A DNA stretch of 64,000 nt, taken from Prolixibacteraceae bacterium UBA1413 (lineage in GTDB: Bacteria; Bacteroidota; Bacteroidia; Bacteroidales; Prolixibacteraceae). Positions 9,077 through 19,100 of this stretch are shown one piece after another. The notes under the pieces are model-generated. The model saw only the letters and a program-made list of their open reading frames with translations, was not told the origin of the DNA and did no database searches. The DNA is taken from NCBI GenBank assembly GCA_002304925.1, contig DBPT01000005.1, positions 118,193 through 182,192 of the forward strand, in the 5' to 3' direction. Both the position numbers and the translations under genes were made by a program. The first letter of the stretch is position 1. Each line of letters starts with the position of its first letter.

Positions 9077-9757
9077 CTACCCTTTCCGACTAATTCTTTC
9101 ACCGAAGAGGCTGCTGCCAATTCTCACCATGGTACTCCCCTCTTCTGCCGCCACAAGGTAATCGGATGACATCCCCATAGAAACCTCTCTGAATTCCGGG
9201 TCGTCCTTGAAAAAGGTTGCTTTCATCTTTTCAAAAATAGTTTTCAGCCTCCGGAACTCGCTTCTTACCACAGTTGTTTCATCGGTAAAGGTAGCCATTC
9301 CCATCACGCCGCAGATTCTGATATTCTTCATCTGACGGTATTCGGGTGATTCCAGCAGTTCCACAGCTTCCTCCTCCGAGAGTCCGAATTTGGTCTCCTC
9401 TTCGGCGATGTAAAATTCCAGCAGGCACCGTATCACCCGGTCACATGCCAGGGCCTCCTTGTTGATGACCTTAAGAAGTCTCAGCGAATCAACCGATTGG
9501 ATCATGGCGACAAAAGGTGCAATCATCCTGACCTTGTTGGTTTGCAGGTGACCGACGAAATGCCACTCCGTGTCAGCGGGGAGGAGCGGAAATTTTTCCG
9601 CCATTTCCCGGGCTTTGTTCTCCCCGAAAATCCGCTGCCCCGCATGATAAGCCTCAAGAATGTCCCTGACGGGTCTGGTTTTGGAAACGGCCACCAGCCT
9701 TATGCCTTCGGGAAGGGTACCCGTGATGGCCTGTATGTTCTCTGCAATGGTCATCAT
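9077..9757 (-). CDS. YggS/PROSC-family PLP homeostasis protein
   Basis: Fold-type III PLP-binding protein that buffers pyridoxal phosphate and influences B6 and amino-acid homeostasis; it has no confirmed catalytic activity. It has 226 residues. The PLP-lysine strand VAVSKTRPV is near residue 23, followed by FGENKARE, WHFVGHLQTNK and the phosphate-binding C-terminal part GMSSDYLVAAEEG...TMVRIGSSLFG. Two ATG codons are adjacent at the start (MM), and either could be used. It stands between the DHOD-like gene and pbpC on the same strand. Confidence 0.95.
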   Translation of the reverse strand: MMTIAENIQAITGTLPEGIRLVAVSKTRPVRDILEAYHAGQRIFGENKAREMAEKFPLLPADTEWHFVGHLQTNKVRMIAPFVAMIQSVDSLRLLKVINKEALACDRVIRCLLEFYIAEEETKFGLSEEEAVELLESPEYRQMKNIRICGVMGMATFTDETTVVRSEFRRLKTIFEKMKATFFKDDPEFREVSMGMSSDYLVAAEEGSTMVRIGSSLFGERISRKG

Positions 9758-9793
9758 ATTGATCTAAAAGTTCTCCAAAAGTAGTAAAAAAAG

Positions 9794-12202
9794 TTACCCT
9801 CCCGCTCGCATTCCCCGGCTCTCCCGATCTTGTTCATCCTCCCTGTCCACGACGAAAAACCGTTTTTCCAGGAGATTTCCCAGGTGATCGGTAACGGTCA
9901 CCGTATGCCATCCCGCTTCGGGGTGCAGGCTCAGTTGGTGAAAGGTGACAGTTTCCGCGGCGAAACTCCTGTCGACGTACCAGAACAGGCGGGCGGCAGG
10001 ATCACGATGGGCCATTTCAAAAATTACCTGACCCGGCGTGCCGTCCAGTTGACGGGGGATGAAGATTCTTTCCATTTCACGGGGATATATGAGTTCCATG
10101 GGCGCGTCGGGGACCTGGCAGCCCGGCATCACGGGAGGAAGCGGCTGATAGGCGGGATGGCTTCTGCGGTAGAAATAGTCCATGGCGGGTGGAAGAACAA
10201 ACCAACGCCTGGTTATCATTTCAGACACCGGAAAGCAATCCTCCGACACCCGGAATTGTCTTGTTTTATCGAGATAGATCTGCCGGTGATAAGGGCATTG
10301 GGGGATACGGATTCCTGCCGGGACCAAGATGGTATCGGTTTCGTCACACAGGGGGGAGGGCAGGTATCCGCTTTGCCGGCAAAACGCAACGGGGACCAGT
10401 TCTTCAGAAGGAGGAGCGAAACTCCCGCCTCCAGAGAGGAAACCAAAGATTTCGAACATCAGGGGAGCGGCAGCTGCGGTACCGGTTAGTCCAGGCCGTC
10501 CCTCCCCATCGCCATTCCCCGCCCACACAGCCACGACATGCCGGGGGGTCACACCCACTGCCCAGCCATCCCGGAAACCGATGCTTGTACCTGTCTTCCA
10601 GGCAATCCGGTTTACATCAGCAAAGGCTTCCCATCCGGTTTCCTCTTCCGGACGATTGACCTTCTGGAGGGCTTCCAGGGTTAACCAGGCCGCCGAAGCT
10701 CTCAGAAAAGGCTGCACGGCTTCCGGTCCCCGGTCGGCCGTCTCCCCTTCCTTCCATACCAGGGGAGCAAAGGGATTCACAGGGTAAAAGCCGTCTTCTG
10801 CGGCATACACCGTAACTATCCGGGCCAGGGAAGCATACATCCCTGCCAGATCCCAGAGAGTGGTTTCGGCACCCCCCAGAATCAGGGATAATCCATAATG
10901 ACCTGCCGGCTTTGTCAGGGTCGTCATTCCCGCCTTTTTCAGAAAGTGGTAAAAGGGCTCGACTCCGTATTTCTGCAGCATGACGACGGCAGGAACGTTC
11001 AGGGAGCGGGCCAGCGCTTCCGATGCCGGCACGGCTCCGTCATAGCTGCCGCTGAAATTAACGGGCGAAAATCCTGTGAAACGCACCGGAATATCCGCAA
11101 TGAGCTGATTGGGTGCAACCATCCCTCCATCGGTCATGGCGGCATACAAAAAGGGTTTCAGGATGCTGCCGCTGCTCCGGGGCGACCTGATCACATCGAC
11201 GTGGTTGCCGTGAGAAGGGTCGTCGAAACGGGGGACATTTCCCGCATAGGCAAGCACCCTGCTTGTTCCGACTTCGGCAACCAGGGCACAGCAGTTGTAG
11301 ATATGGTTTGCCGACAGCTGACGCTCATGTGACAGAAGAGCTTCGTTCACAAGCTGTTGCAGATGATAGTCGAGGGTTGTCCTCACCCGTGTCCCGGGTT
11401 TTTCCCTGTTGCTGAATTCCAGCAGGTGGTAACAATGGTCAGGAATGGTAAATACCTTTCCGGGGAGAGGTTCCTCCAGTGACAATTCATAGGTCAGGGA
11501 ATCGATGAATCCCCTTCGGTGCATTTTTCCGAGCAGGAGATTTCTTTTTTCACGCAGCAGCCGGTCGTTTTTTCCCGGGAAAATCAGGGAGGGTGCATTG
11601 GGGAGGACGGCAAGTGTCGCTGATTCAGCCCAGGAGAGCTGGTGGGGCGGCCGCTGGTAATACCTCCAGGCGGCAGCTTCCAGGCCCACCACATTGCCGC
11701 CGAAGGGGGCCTGGCTGACGTACATCTTCAGAATGTCAGCCTTTGAAAAACGGAGCTCCAAATTGAGCGCCCATATCATTTCCAGAAGTTTGTTCGCCAG
11801 GGTTCTGGCTTTCCCCGGCCTTGCCAGCCGCGCAACCTGCATGGTCAGGGTACTTCCTCCGCTGACAATCTTTCCCTGCGTGACATTCTGCACCAACGCC
11901 CGCATCAGGCTGACGGGGTTGATGCCGGGATGGTAATAAAACCAGCGGTCTTCAAAAGTCAGAAGAGAGGTTTCAAAACGCGGAGCAGGAGAACCGGGGG
12001 AAGGAAACCTCCATTGGCCGTCAGAAGCGATCCGGGCTCCCAATAGCTGACCGTCACTGCTCTCCAGAACCGGCGAATAAATTTCGGGAAAGAGAGGCCG
12101 GGGAACGCAGAAAAAAAACCACGTCAGCAGGCTTGCTCCTGCGACAATAAGTACTGCCGCAGGCCCCCGAGTCAGCCTTTTCCTGAAAAAATGCCCGGTC
12201 AT
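9794..12202 (-). CDS. pbpC: Penicillin-binding protein 1C
   Basis: Bifunctional peptidoglycan glycosyltransferase/transpeptidase of the PBP1C class, 802 residues. It has an N-terminal membrane anchor (about 15-32), then a GT51 domain with FEDRWFYYHPGINPVSL and GGSTLTMQVARL. The penicillin-binding domain has active-site SILKP, the SLN motif and KTGTS, and a C-terminal BiPBP_C region follows (about 710-800). The start lies 13 bases after the stop of the alpha-2-macroglobulin gene. This is the classic yfhM-pbpC arrangement, in which the macroglobulin is thought to trap proteases entering through damaged walls while PBP1C repairs the wall. Confidence 0.95.
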   Translation of the reverse strand: MTGHFFRKRLTRGPAAVLIVAGASLLTWFFFCVPRPLFPEIYSPVLESSDGQLLGARIASDGQWRFPSPGSPAPRFETSLLTFEDRWFYYHPGINPVSLMRALVQNVTQGKIVSGGSTLTMQVARLARPGKARTLANKLLEMIWALNLELRFSKADILKMYVSQAPFGGNVVGLEAAAWRYYQRPPHQLSWAESATLAVLPNAPSLIFPGKNDRLLREKRNLLLGKMHRRGFIDSLTYELSLEEPLPGKVFTIPDHCYHLLEFSNREKPGTRVRTTLDYHLQQLVNEALLSHERQLSANHIYNCCALVAEVGTSRVLAYAGNVPRFDDPSHGNHVDVIRSPRSSGSILKPFLYAAMTDGGMVAPNQLIADIPVRFTGFSPVNFSGSYDGAVPASEALARSLNVPAVVMLQKYGVEPFYHFLKKAGMTTLTKPAGHYGLSLILGGAETTLWDLAGMYASLARIVTVYAAEDGFYPVNPFAPLVWKEGETADRGPEAVQPFLRASAAWLTLEALQKVNRPEEETGWEAFADVNRIAWKTGTSIGFRDGWAVGVTPRHVVAVWAGNGDGEGRPGLTGTAAAAPLMFEIFGFLSGGGSFAPPSEELVPVAFCRQSGYLPSPLCDETDTILVPAGIRIPQCPYHRQIYLDKTRQFRVSEDCFPVSEMITRRWFVLPPAMDYFYRRSHPAYQPLPPVMPGCQVPDAPMELIYPREMERIFIPRQLDGTPGQVIFEMAHRDPAARLFWYVDRSFAAETVTFHQLSLHPEAGWHTVTVTDHLGNLLEKRFFVVDREDEQDRESRGMRAGG

Positions 12203-12215
12203 CGGCCCAGGCCTT

Positions 12216-15200
12216 TTATTTCAACACCGTAACCCATTGTCCGGGCAAACGGGCATAGACCGTTTGGTCGTACATCCCCTCACAGACAATGGCAGGGAGG
12301 AAAAAACGCCCCTCATATGAGGCATTCAGCGCAAACCGGAAGGTTTTGCCTGTTCCGTTGTCAAGGCTGAAATAGGTATATATCCTGTCATCGCGTATAT
12401 CCTGGTAATCGAAATTCTGCGATGGTCCGGCAGGAATATCGTTCAGCCTGCTATTCAGGATTTCCCATCCCGGGGGAAAGATGGCCGTCAGGGCCAGTTC
12501 ACGGTATGGTCCCCGGAATCCGGGATGGGTAACCGTCACCTCCAGGAACAGGTCCGTCCCCCGGGTCAGAGATGCCGGGTTGACCACCGCCCCTTTCCTG
12601 TCGGTAAAGAGCGCCTTGATCCTGAGGTCATTCATGATGGTGCCGGCAGTGTCCTGCATGGGGGTACCCCTAACCGCCAAGCGGGCGAAAAGCGGGGATT
12701 TTCCGTTGTTTTTTACCGTTGCGGAAGCTTTTGCTACCTTGTTTTCAGGGATTTGAAGTTTCACCATGGGCAGGGCCGAAAGGATTTTCTCCTCTTTTCC
12801 CGCTATGGTGACGGAGGCATCCATCATTCCTTCGGGGGGTAAATCGTCGAAAAACCGGGCTGCCGAATAAAAACACCATGCAGCCGTCTGGGTGCTGAGC
12901 CATTCTGATTTTCCGATCTCTCCGGCGATTTCTGTCAGCAGGGCAAAAGCGCGGGGTCTATCGTTTTTCAGCAGGAGGGTTTCCAGGATCATGGCTTTGT
13001 CACGCAGGTGGCTTCCGAAGGTGGCACCATGGTAGGGATAGGGTTCCGCTCCGGGCTGGAGTTGCTGCAGAAGCTGGTCTGCCGCAGTGGGGTGCCCGGC
13101 AATCAGGTAGGCCGCAGCCAGCCGCCATCGGGCTTGGGGATAGGACTTCACCTCCTCCCGGAAGCGATTCATGACGCCATGGTCAGGACTACCTGCCAGG
13201 GCCATGGTATACAGCCGGTAAGCCTGAATCAGCGCTTCCTGCTTTTGAACAAAGGGATCGGCATCCGTGGCTGGCTTCCAGATCCGGGCGCGGGACTGCT
13301 GAAAGGAGAGCCATCCGCTTCTCCACGCTGCCGGCACGGCATACCCTTTGCGAGCCGCCAGCGTCATAAAATGTCCAGCATAACTGGTACTCCAGTCATC
13401 GGAAGCATTTTGACCCGGCCAGTAAGCAATCCCGCCGCCGGCAGTCTGAAGGTGCGTCAACTGCTGTATCGTCTTCCGGATGTTCTCCCCGGTACGCGCT
13501 TTTTCAGCTTCGGTGAGCTGAACCAGATTCTCCAGGTACAGTTGGCAGAATCCCGCCGATACCGTCTGTTCAGAACACCCGTGGGGATAGCTGATCAGGG
13601 CATCGAGGTGCTTCGAGAGATGCATCCCCGGGATGGAGGATATTTCAACGAAGGCCTCGTTTGTGCCTGCCATGCCCGGGAGTGGGAGTTCAGCATCCCA
13701 TTGGGTTCCGGGGTCAAGGAGCCTGCCCTGCTGCCTTACTAACGGCGGATTCGGATTCCTGAGTTGCAGTTCCGTTTCGGCGTAGGCTGTCTCCCCTCCG
13801 CTGACCGCGGACACCTTCACCCGGGCGATTCCGGTTTTCTCGGCGGTTCGCAGCCGGAACCACACCATCTTATCCCCCGGTCCGGCAAAGGTCACCCGGT
13901 CGCTTGCTTCTCCGACCACGGAAATCAAATCGTTGGTTTCGACCCTGAGGGTCACTTCCCGGGCGCCCTCTTTCATGGCAAACACCTCCACGGGAAGTGA
14001 GATCTCTTCCCCCGGACCCGCCACACGGGGAAGGGTGGCTAACAGCATCACCGCTTTGCGGACGCTGGCACTTTTTGAGGTGCTTCCGTAGGCTCGCCCG
14101 TCCCCGGCAATGACCATGGCTTTTACCGACCCTACATAATTGGGCATCCTGAACTGATGTGATTTGGTCTCTCTTTTCGCGAGAGTGAAGGGACCGGCAA
14201 AAAGCACCACAGGCTGGAAACGGTTCGCCTGCCTGTGTCCCGTAACCTTGAGTTCTTCATCACCCCCTACCGCAAAAGCCTTCTCCAGATGAGCTCCATA
14301 AGCCCCCGCCACCTTGTCGAAAAGATCGTAGGTCTTCACTCCCAAGGCTTCCCTAGCAAAAAAATGAGCATGGGGATCCGGTGTTTTGAATCCCGTCAAA
14401 TCAAGCAGGCCTTCATCAACGATGGCCAGGGTATAAGTCATCCCCTTCCCTTGTGATTCTTTGACGGTAACCGTGAAATCCTTTTCCGGTTCCAGTTCCT
14501 CCTTCATCGCAATGACGGGGTCGAGCAGGGTACCCGGGTCCGTGATTTCCACCGCCTGTATTCCATACAACCGGATGGGCGCATCATTTTTCAACGTTCC
14601 GTAGGGCTGGATCAGCGTCACATGGATGTAAAGTGTCGGGGCCATTCCCGGCTTTACCTCAACGTCGAAACGGGTTTGGTTTTCTCCGGTTTTTACCCAG
14701 AAAATATCCCTCACCTGTTTCCCGTCTTCAAGGCTTACCAACGCCCTTCCGCCCGCTGAAGAGGGCAGGGTGACCCTGATCTTCTCTCCCGGGGAATATT
14801 TTTCCTTGTCAGTGGTCACCGCCAGCATGGTGGCACCCTCAGGTACGGCATCGGAACGCCACCCCCCCCATTGGGACATGTAAAACGTGACGCCTGTGGC
14901 ATGTCCGTTTTCCATATCGCGGGCATAGAGCAGATAGCGTCCGTTGTCATGCCAGTCACGGAAATCCACCCGGAGATCAAATTGTACACGGGATTCCCCC
15001 GACTTCAGCTGCCATGTCTTCAGGGGCTGGTAGTGACGCCCGCTGACATACCGGGCCAGATGGTCTTCCCCCGACTCCCACCACCAGCGCCAGTCGATTT
15101 TATAGAGGCTGACTTCTGTTTTTCCCAATGGGAGCGGTTTCCCTTCCGGGGAGAGGGCAACCAGTTCGGGGCGGTAGGTTTCACCCGTGGTGAACCACCC

Positions 15201-17783
15201 GTCGTCTTCATCGGGCATTCTGATGCCCAGGTATTTGCCATAGGGAGAAAAGCGGGCTTCCTTGACAAAAATGCTGAAGTCACCCCCTTGCTCAAAAACC
15301 CGGGAGGTAAACCATGCTTTCATCATTCCGGGGGCATTGGTGATCGCCGGAAATTCCAGGGGTATGCTCGCCTGGCCTTCCTCATTGAGATTTTCCTCAA
15401 AGATCACCCTTTTCGAGGGGAAGTAAACGGCCCCCGGGTTGTCAAAACTATATTTTTCATATCCTTTAAAGAGAGTCTTTACCGGTACCATTTCAGCTTC
15501 CACCACTGCTTTCAGCGAACGGGCAACGGCGCCGTGCAGCCATGACGATTTCAGCCGGGCATCCTGCCTGATCCCTGCCCGGATGGGATCGGGAAGCTGA
15601 AGGTCAATTTTGAGCCGGTTGGGTTTAACAGCTTCTATCTTAATTCGTTTTTCGAAGAGTGCTCCCCCCACCCTCACCTGGGCATACCAGTTCCCTGTCG
15701 GGTCATCACTGCGGGTGGTGACCGGGAAATGATAAAACCCGTTTTCTGAGACGGTGGAAACAAGCCGCACCGCCTCTTGTCCCCGCGAATTGACCAGCCT
15801 GAAGATCACCGGGATATTGGCAGGCATCCGGTCATCGGGATCATCCAAGACAAAGGTCATAAAGATTTTGTCACCGGGACGCCAGACGCCCCGTTCTCCG
15901 TATAAGAATCCCTTAACGCCCTCTAGAACTTCTTCCCCCGACACGTCAAAATTGCTGAGAGAAAGCGACGACCCGTCGTCGAGCCTCAGATAGCCTGTCT
16001 GCCCTCCTTTCCGGGCCAGGGCTATGAAGGGTTTTTGTTCCAGAGTGATGGTAGCCGTTCCGTCCTTGCCGGTGAAAGTCTTTCCCAGCAGCTGGTGCTG
16101 GTAACTGTATAGCAAAATCTCGGCCTCATCCTCGGGAAGGGCGGTCTTCAGGTTGGTAATTACGAAAGTAAAGCGGAACCCTTTCCCTTCCTTGGCAAGC
16201 ATGCCCAGGTCAGAGGCCAGAATGTTACGCGCCACAAACCGCGATGAATTGTAATAGGAATTATGACAGGGATTATCTTTTTCTCCCCAGCGGTATCCCT
16301 CGGGCCAGTAATACATGCTGTACCACCCCGGGGAATCCCAGTCTTCGTCTTCCCCGGCATTTTCGAAAGGTTCCTCTTCGACGGCCACCTCGCCGCAATC
16401 GGTGAGGGCGTATGCACGGCGGAAACGGAGTTCCACCCGGTACATCGCTCCCTGTTCGGGGGTGAGGTAACGGTTCAGGTCAACCCGGTAGGTATTCCAC
16501 CGGTGGAATTTTTCAGGATCTCCGGGATTCAGGTCCACCTTTCCGCTGTATACCAGACGGCCGACCTTCATGAGGTCCGATTCCCCGTCGACCTGGTTTT
16601 CCTGCAAAAACTGCCGGATATTGGAAGGGAAAATTTTGATGACCCGCAGGTCGACTGATTTCAGGCTCACCGCTTCAAAAGGAAGGGAAAGGGTTCCCTC
16701 TTCCGGGACAATCACCCCACTTCCCAGCAGGCGGACCTCCGGATTCAGGTTTTTGAAAAACAAGTCGTATTGGGTTGTTTCCGGCAAGGATCTGCCCCCC
16801 GCACTCCGCAAACCACGGAATATTGTCACGGCGCTTTCCCCCGTAATTTTTTCGGAAGGCCACAATACCAAACGGTTGCCATCGATCTGCCAGGAAGTTT
16901 TCACCGAATTGGACAATTCAGCCATCCCTTCAATGGGCTGCCCCATTTCCAGGGGATCGGAAAAAAGAATGACCACCTGTTGTTCAGGAGAAGTCACTGC
17001 ATTCACGCTCAGTACGGTGAACTCATCTTCCGCCGGCACCCTGATGGTTTTGTTTCCTTTTTTCTGAACTGAGAGCGGCTGGCCGTTCCACCGGATCATC
17101 AGCTCCGACGAGGTCGATTTCTCCCGCATCAGGCTGTCGGCGGTAAAGGTATGGAGCCGCCGGTCAGGGGAATGAATCCAGGTAAGTTTTTTTGGTCTGC
17201 CCTGATGGGTGACCTCCACGACCTTTTCCACGCTTCCGGGATCGGCAGCATCGGCGGTACTCACGATTCCGGTATACAAATAGCCTGCGGAACCCAGTGC
17301 GGCACCCGATACCAGGCCATCCCCCGAAATGGTGAAGTCCTGGGGCATGGTCCTGAAACTAAAACGAAACTTATCGAAGGTACTGGGCACCTCCAGGAGT
17401 TTCCCCAGGGAAAAACTGACCACGTAAGTTACACCGGGGGAGAGATTTCTTTCAGGGATGAACCGGACCACACCTCCCGGTTCAAGGACCGTACTTCCAA
17501 CGGTGGCGGGGTCGAGCCGCAGAATAGCCGGAGGCAACACATCCCCGGAAACAAAGCCGGGAGGAGACTCCGCAAGTTGTATTTTAACCGGAGATTCCAC
17601 GGATACTTCCCCGGAAGTGAAGGAAGAGATGTACTTTGAAAATGCCGGATCGGGAAGTATCTCCTTCTGCTTTATTCCGCATCCTGACAAAACCAGGAAA
17701 CTCATGACTGTCAGGAAAAGCCTCCCCTTTGGTGAGGCAGCCCTCTCCAAACCAGAGGAACAGATTCTACAGAAAATTTTCAT
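12216..17783 (-). CDS. Alpha-2-macroglobulin family lipoprotein (protease trap) with intact thioester
   Basis: Very large secreted lipoprotein of 1,855 residues. A signal peptide ends at the lipobox LSGC with Cys35 as the lipidation site. Macroglobulin (MG) beta-sandwich domains follow, including the MG2-type segment around 'GVKGFLYGERGVWRPGD', then the alpha-2-macroglobulin core and the thioester domain. The thioester motif GCSEQT is present (Cys1403 and Gln1406), so it should form a covalent protease trap like E. coli YfhM and unlike thioester-less MagD forms. The C-terminal part (about 1650-1855) is a receptor-binding-type MG domain. It forms an operon with pbpC. The distance from signal peptide to initiator is long (about 20 residues before the hydrophobic core), so a later start is conceivable. 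Confidence 0.94.
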   Translation of the reverse strand: MKIFCRICSSGLERAASPKGRLFLTVMSFLVLSGCGIKQKEILPDPAFSKYISSFTSGEVSVESPVKIQLAESPPGFVSGDVLPPAILRLDPATVGSTVLEPGGVVRFIPERNLSPGVTYVVSFSLGKLLEVPSTFDKFRFSFRTMPQDFTISGDGLVSGAALGSAGYLYTGIVSTADAADPGSVEKVVEVTHQGRPKKLTWIHSPDRRLHTFTADSLMREKSTSSELMIRWNGQPLSVQKKGNKTIRVPAEDEFTVLSVNAVTSPEQQVVILFSDPLEMGQPIEGMAELSNSVKTSWQIDGNRLVLWPSEKITGESAVTIFRGLRSAGGRSLPETTQYDLFFKNLNPEVRLLGSGVIVPEEGTLSLPFEAVSLKSVDLRVIKIFPSNIRQFLQENQVDGESDLMKVGRLVYSGKVDLNPGDPEKFHRWNTYRVDLNRYLTPEQGAMYRVELRFRRAYALTDCGEVAVEEEPFENAGEDEDWDSPGWYSMYYWPEGYRWGEKDNPCHNSYYNSSRFVARNILASDLGMLAKEGKGFRFTFVITNLKTALPEDEAEILLYSYQHQLLGKTFTGKDGTATITLEQKPFIALARKGGQTGYLRLDDGSSLSLSNFDVSGEEVLEGVKGFLYGERGVWRPGDKIFMTFVLDDPDDRMPANIPVIFRLVNSRGQEAVRLVSTVSENGFYHFPVTTRSDDPTGNWYAQVRVGGALFEKRIKIEAVKPNRLKIDLQLPDPIRAGIRQDARLKSSWLHGAVARSLKAVVEAEMVPVKTLFKGYEKYSFDNPGAVYFPSKRVIFEENLNEEGQASIPLEFPAITNAPGMMKAWFTSRVFEQGGDFSIFVKEARFSPYGKYLGIRMPDEDDGWFTTGETYRPELVALSPEGKPLPLGKTEVSLYKIDWRWWWESGEDHLARYVSGRHYQPLKTWQLKSGESRVQFDLRVDFRDWHDNGRYLLYARDMENGHATGVTFYMSQWGGWRSDAVPEGATMLAVTTDKEKYSPGEKIRVTLPSSAGGRALVSLEDGKQVRDIFWVKTGENQTRFDVEVKPGMAPTLYIHVTLIQPYGTLKNDAPIRLYGIQAVEITDPGTLLDPVIAMKEELEPEKDFTVTVKESQGKGMTYTLAIVDEGLLDLTGFKTPDPHAHFFAREALGVKTYDLFDKVAGAYGAHLEKAFAVGGDEELKVTGHRQANRFQPVVLFAGPFTLAKRETKSHQFRMPNYVGSVKAMVIAGDGRAYGSTSKSASVRKAVMLLATLPRVAGPGEEISLPVEVFAMKEGAREVTLRVETNDLISVVGEASDRVTFAGPGDKMVWFRLRTAEKTGIARVKVSAVSGGETAYAETELQLRNPNPPLVRQQGRLLDPGTQWDAELPLPGMAGTNEAFVEISSIPGMHLSKHLDALISYPHGCSEQTVSAGFCQLYLENLVQLTEAEKARTGENIRKTIQQLTHLQTAGGGIAYWPGQNASDDWSTSYAGHFMTLAARKGYAVPAAWRSGWLSFQQSRARIWKPATDADPFVQKQEALIQAYRLYTMALAGSPDHGVMNRFREEVKSYPQARWRLAAAYLIAGHPTAADQLLQQLQPGAEPYPYHGATFGSHLRDKAMILETLLLKNDRPRAFALLTEIAGEIGKSEWLSTQTAAWCFYSAARFFDDLPPEGMMDASVTIAGKEEKILSALPMVKLQIPENKVAKASATVKNNGKSPLFARLAVRGTPMQDTAGTIMNDLRIKALFTDRKGAVVNPASLTRGTDLFLEVTVTHPGFRGPYRELALTAIFPPGWEILNSRLNDIPAGPSQNFDYQDIRDDRIYTYFSLDNGTGKTFRFALNASYEGRFFLPAIVCEGMYDQTVYARLPGQWVTVLK

Positions 17784-17911
17784 AGTGAGTAATATTATTT
17801 ATGAATTAAAACGATTCAAGATAGTAATTATTAACCGGAGAAAAAATTAAAAATTATTCTAATATTTGCAGAATTTAATCAAAATGAAATTTAAAATAAA
17901 TATTTTGAATC

Positions 17912-19081
17912 ATGTATAAAATTCTGACACTTGACAAAATCAATCCACAAGGACTGGATCATTTCCCATCCGAAAGATACGAAACCGGCACCGGATATAC
18001 TGATCCCGATGCCATTATTCTGAGGAGTTCTAATCTTCATGCGATGGAATTTTCACCTGCCACGCGCGCCATTGCCAGGGCTGGTGCCGGGTACAATAAC
18101 ATACCGGTGGACCGTTGCGCCGAAAGGGGCATTGTGGTTTTCAACACGCCCGGGGCCAATGCCAACGGGGTTAAAGAGCTTGTTCTGGCAGGATTGCTGC
18201 TGGCATCCAGGGATATCAGCGGCGGGATCACATGGGTAAATACGCTGGTTGGTCAGGGAGACCAGGTACCTCCCCTCATTGAAAAGGGGAAAAAGAATTT
18301 TGCGGGGAGTGAAATTCTGGGGAAGACCCTCGCCGTCATCGGCCTGGGGGCCATCGGGGTTCTTGTGGCTAATGCTGCCCAATTGCTGGGGATGAACGTC
18401 GTGGGTTATGATCCTTACATCTCGGTCACCCAAGCCCAGAAACTGAGCGACAAGATCCATCTCGCCCGCAGCCTCGAATCAGCCCTTTCAGGCGCCGATT
18501 ACGTCACCCTCAACATTCCGCTGACTTCCGGGACAAAAGAATACATCGACAAAGGGAAGATTATGATCATGAAAAACGGTGTTCGCATCCTCAACTTCGC
18601 CCGCGGGGAACTGGTCAACAACACCGACATGGCCGAAGCCCTGGAATATGGAAAAGTATCGAGGTACATCACCGATTTCCCGAATGAAAATACCCTGAAG
18701 ATGAAAAATACCATCTGTATTCCCCATCTGGGGGCTTCGACGGAAGAGTCGGAGACAAATTGCGCCATTATGGCCGTGGAACAGATCAGGGAGTATTTCG
18801 AAAAAGGGAATATCGTCAACTCGGTGAACTTCCCCAACGTTGAAATGGACCGGACCGGAGGCCTCCGAATCGTGGTGGCCAACAGGAACGTGCCCAATAT
18901 GGTTAACCAAATCGCATCGGTTTTGGCAAATGAAGGTGTCAATATCCTTAATATGCTCAACAAAAACAGGAATGAAATTGCTTACAACATCATTGATATC
19001 GACAAGCAGGAGTTAAGCCCTTCAGTGGAACAGAACATCAGGTCCATCGACGGGGTATTTATGGCAAGAATCATCAGTTAA
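17912..19081 (+). CDS. serA: D-3-phosphoglycerate dehydrogenase
   Basis: First enzyme of serine synthesis, oxidising 3-phosphoglycerate with NAD+. At 389 residues it is the short type with one C-terminal ACT domain (about 318-389). The nucleotide-binding motif is VIGLGAIGVLVANAA, followed by NFARGELVN and the catalytic-His segment IPHLGASTEESE. serC, its frequent partner in Bacteroidota, is not adjacent. Transketolase follows after 19 bases, so the two are probably one operon. A near-consensus -7 element (TAATATTTG at about 17869) lies upstream, and a 36-base open frame (17884-17919) overlaps the serA ATG. Confidence 0.95.
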   Translation: MYKILTLDKINPQGLDHFPSERYETGTGYTDPDAIILRSSNLHAMEFSPATRAIARAGAGYNNIPVDRCAERGIVVFNTPGANANGVKELVLAGLLLASRDISGGITWVNTLVGQGDQVPPLIEKGKKNFAGSEILGKTLAVIGLGAIGVLVANAAQLLGMNVVGYDPYISVTQAQKLSDKIHLARSLESALSGADYVTLNIPLTSGTKEYIDKGKIMIMKNGVRILNFARGELVNNTDMAEALEYGKVSRYITDFPNENTLKMKNTICIPHLGASTEESETNCAIMAVEQIREYFEKGNIVNSVNFPNVEMDRTGGLRIVVANRNVPNMVNQIASVLANEGVNILNMLNKNRNEIAYNIIDIDKQELSPSVEQNIRSIDGVFMARIIS

Positions 19082-19100
19082 TAAATTAAAGCAAAGGAAA

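Noticed and set aside
17884..17919. 11-residue upstream frame overlapping the serA ATG
   Set aside because: Contains no run of Ser or other attenuation-type codons and could arise by chance in AT-rich leader sequence; not listed as a gene.
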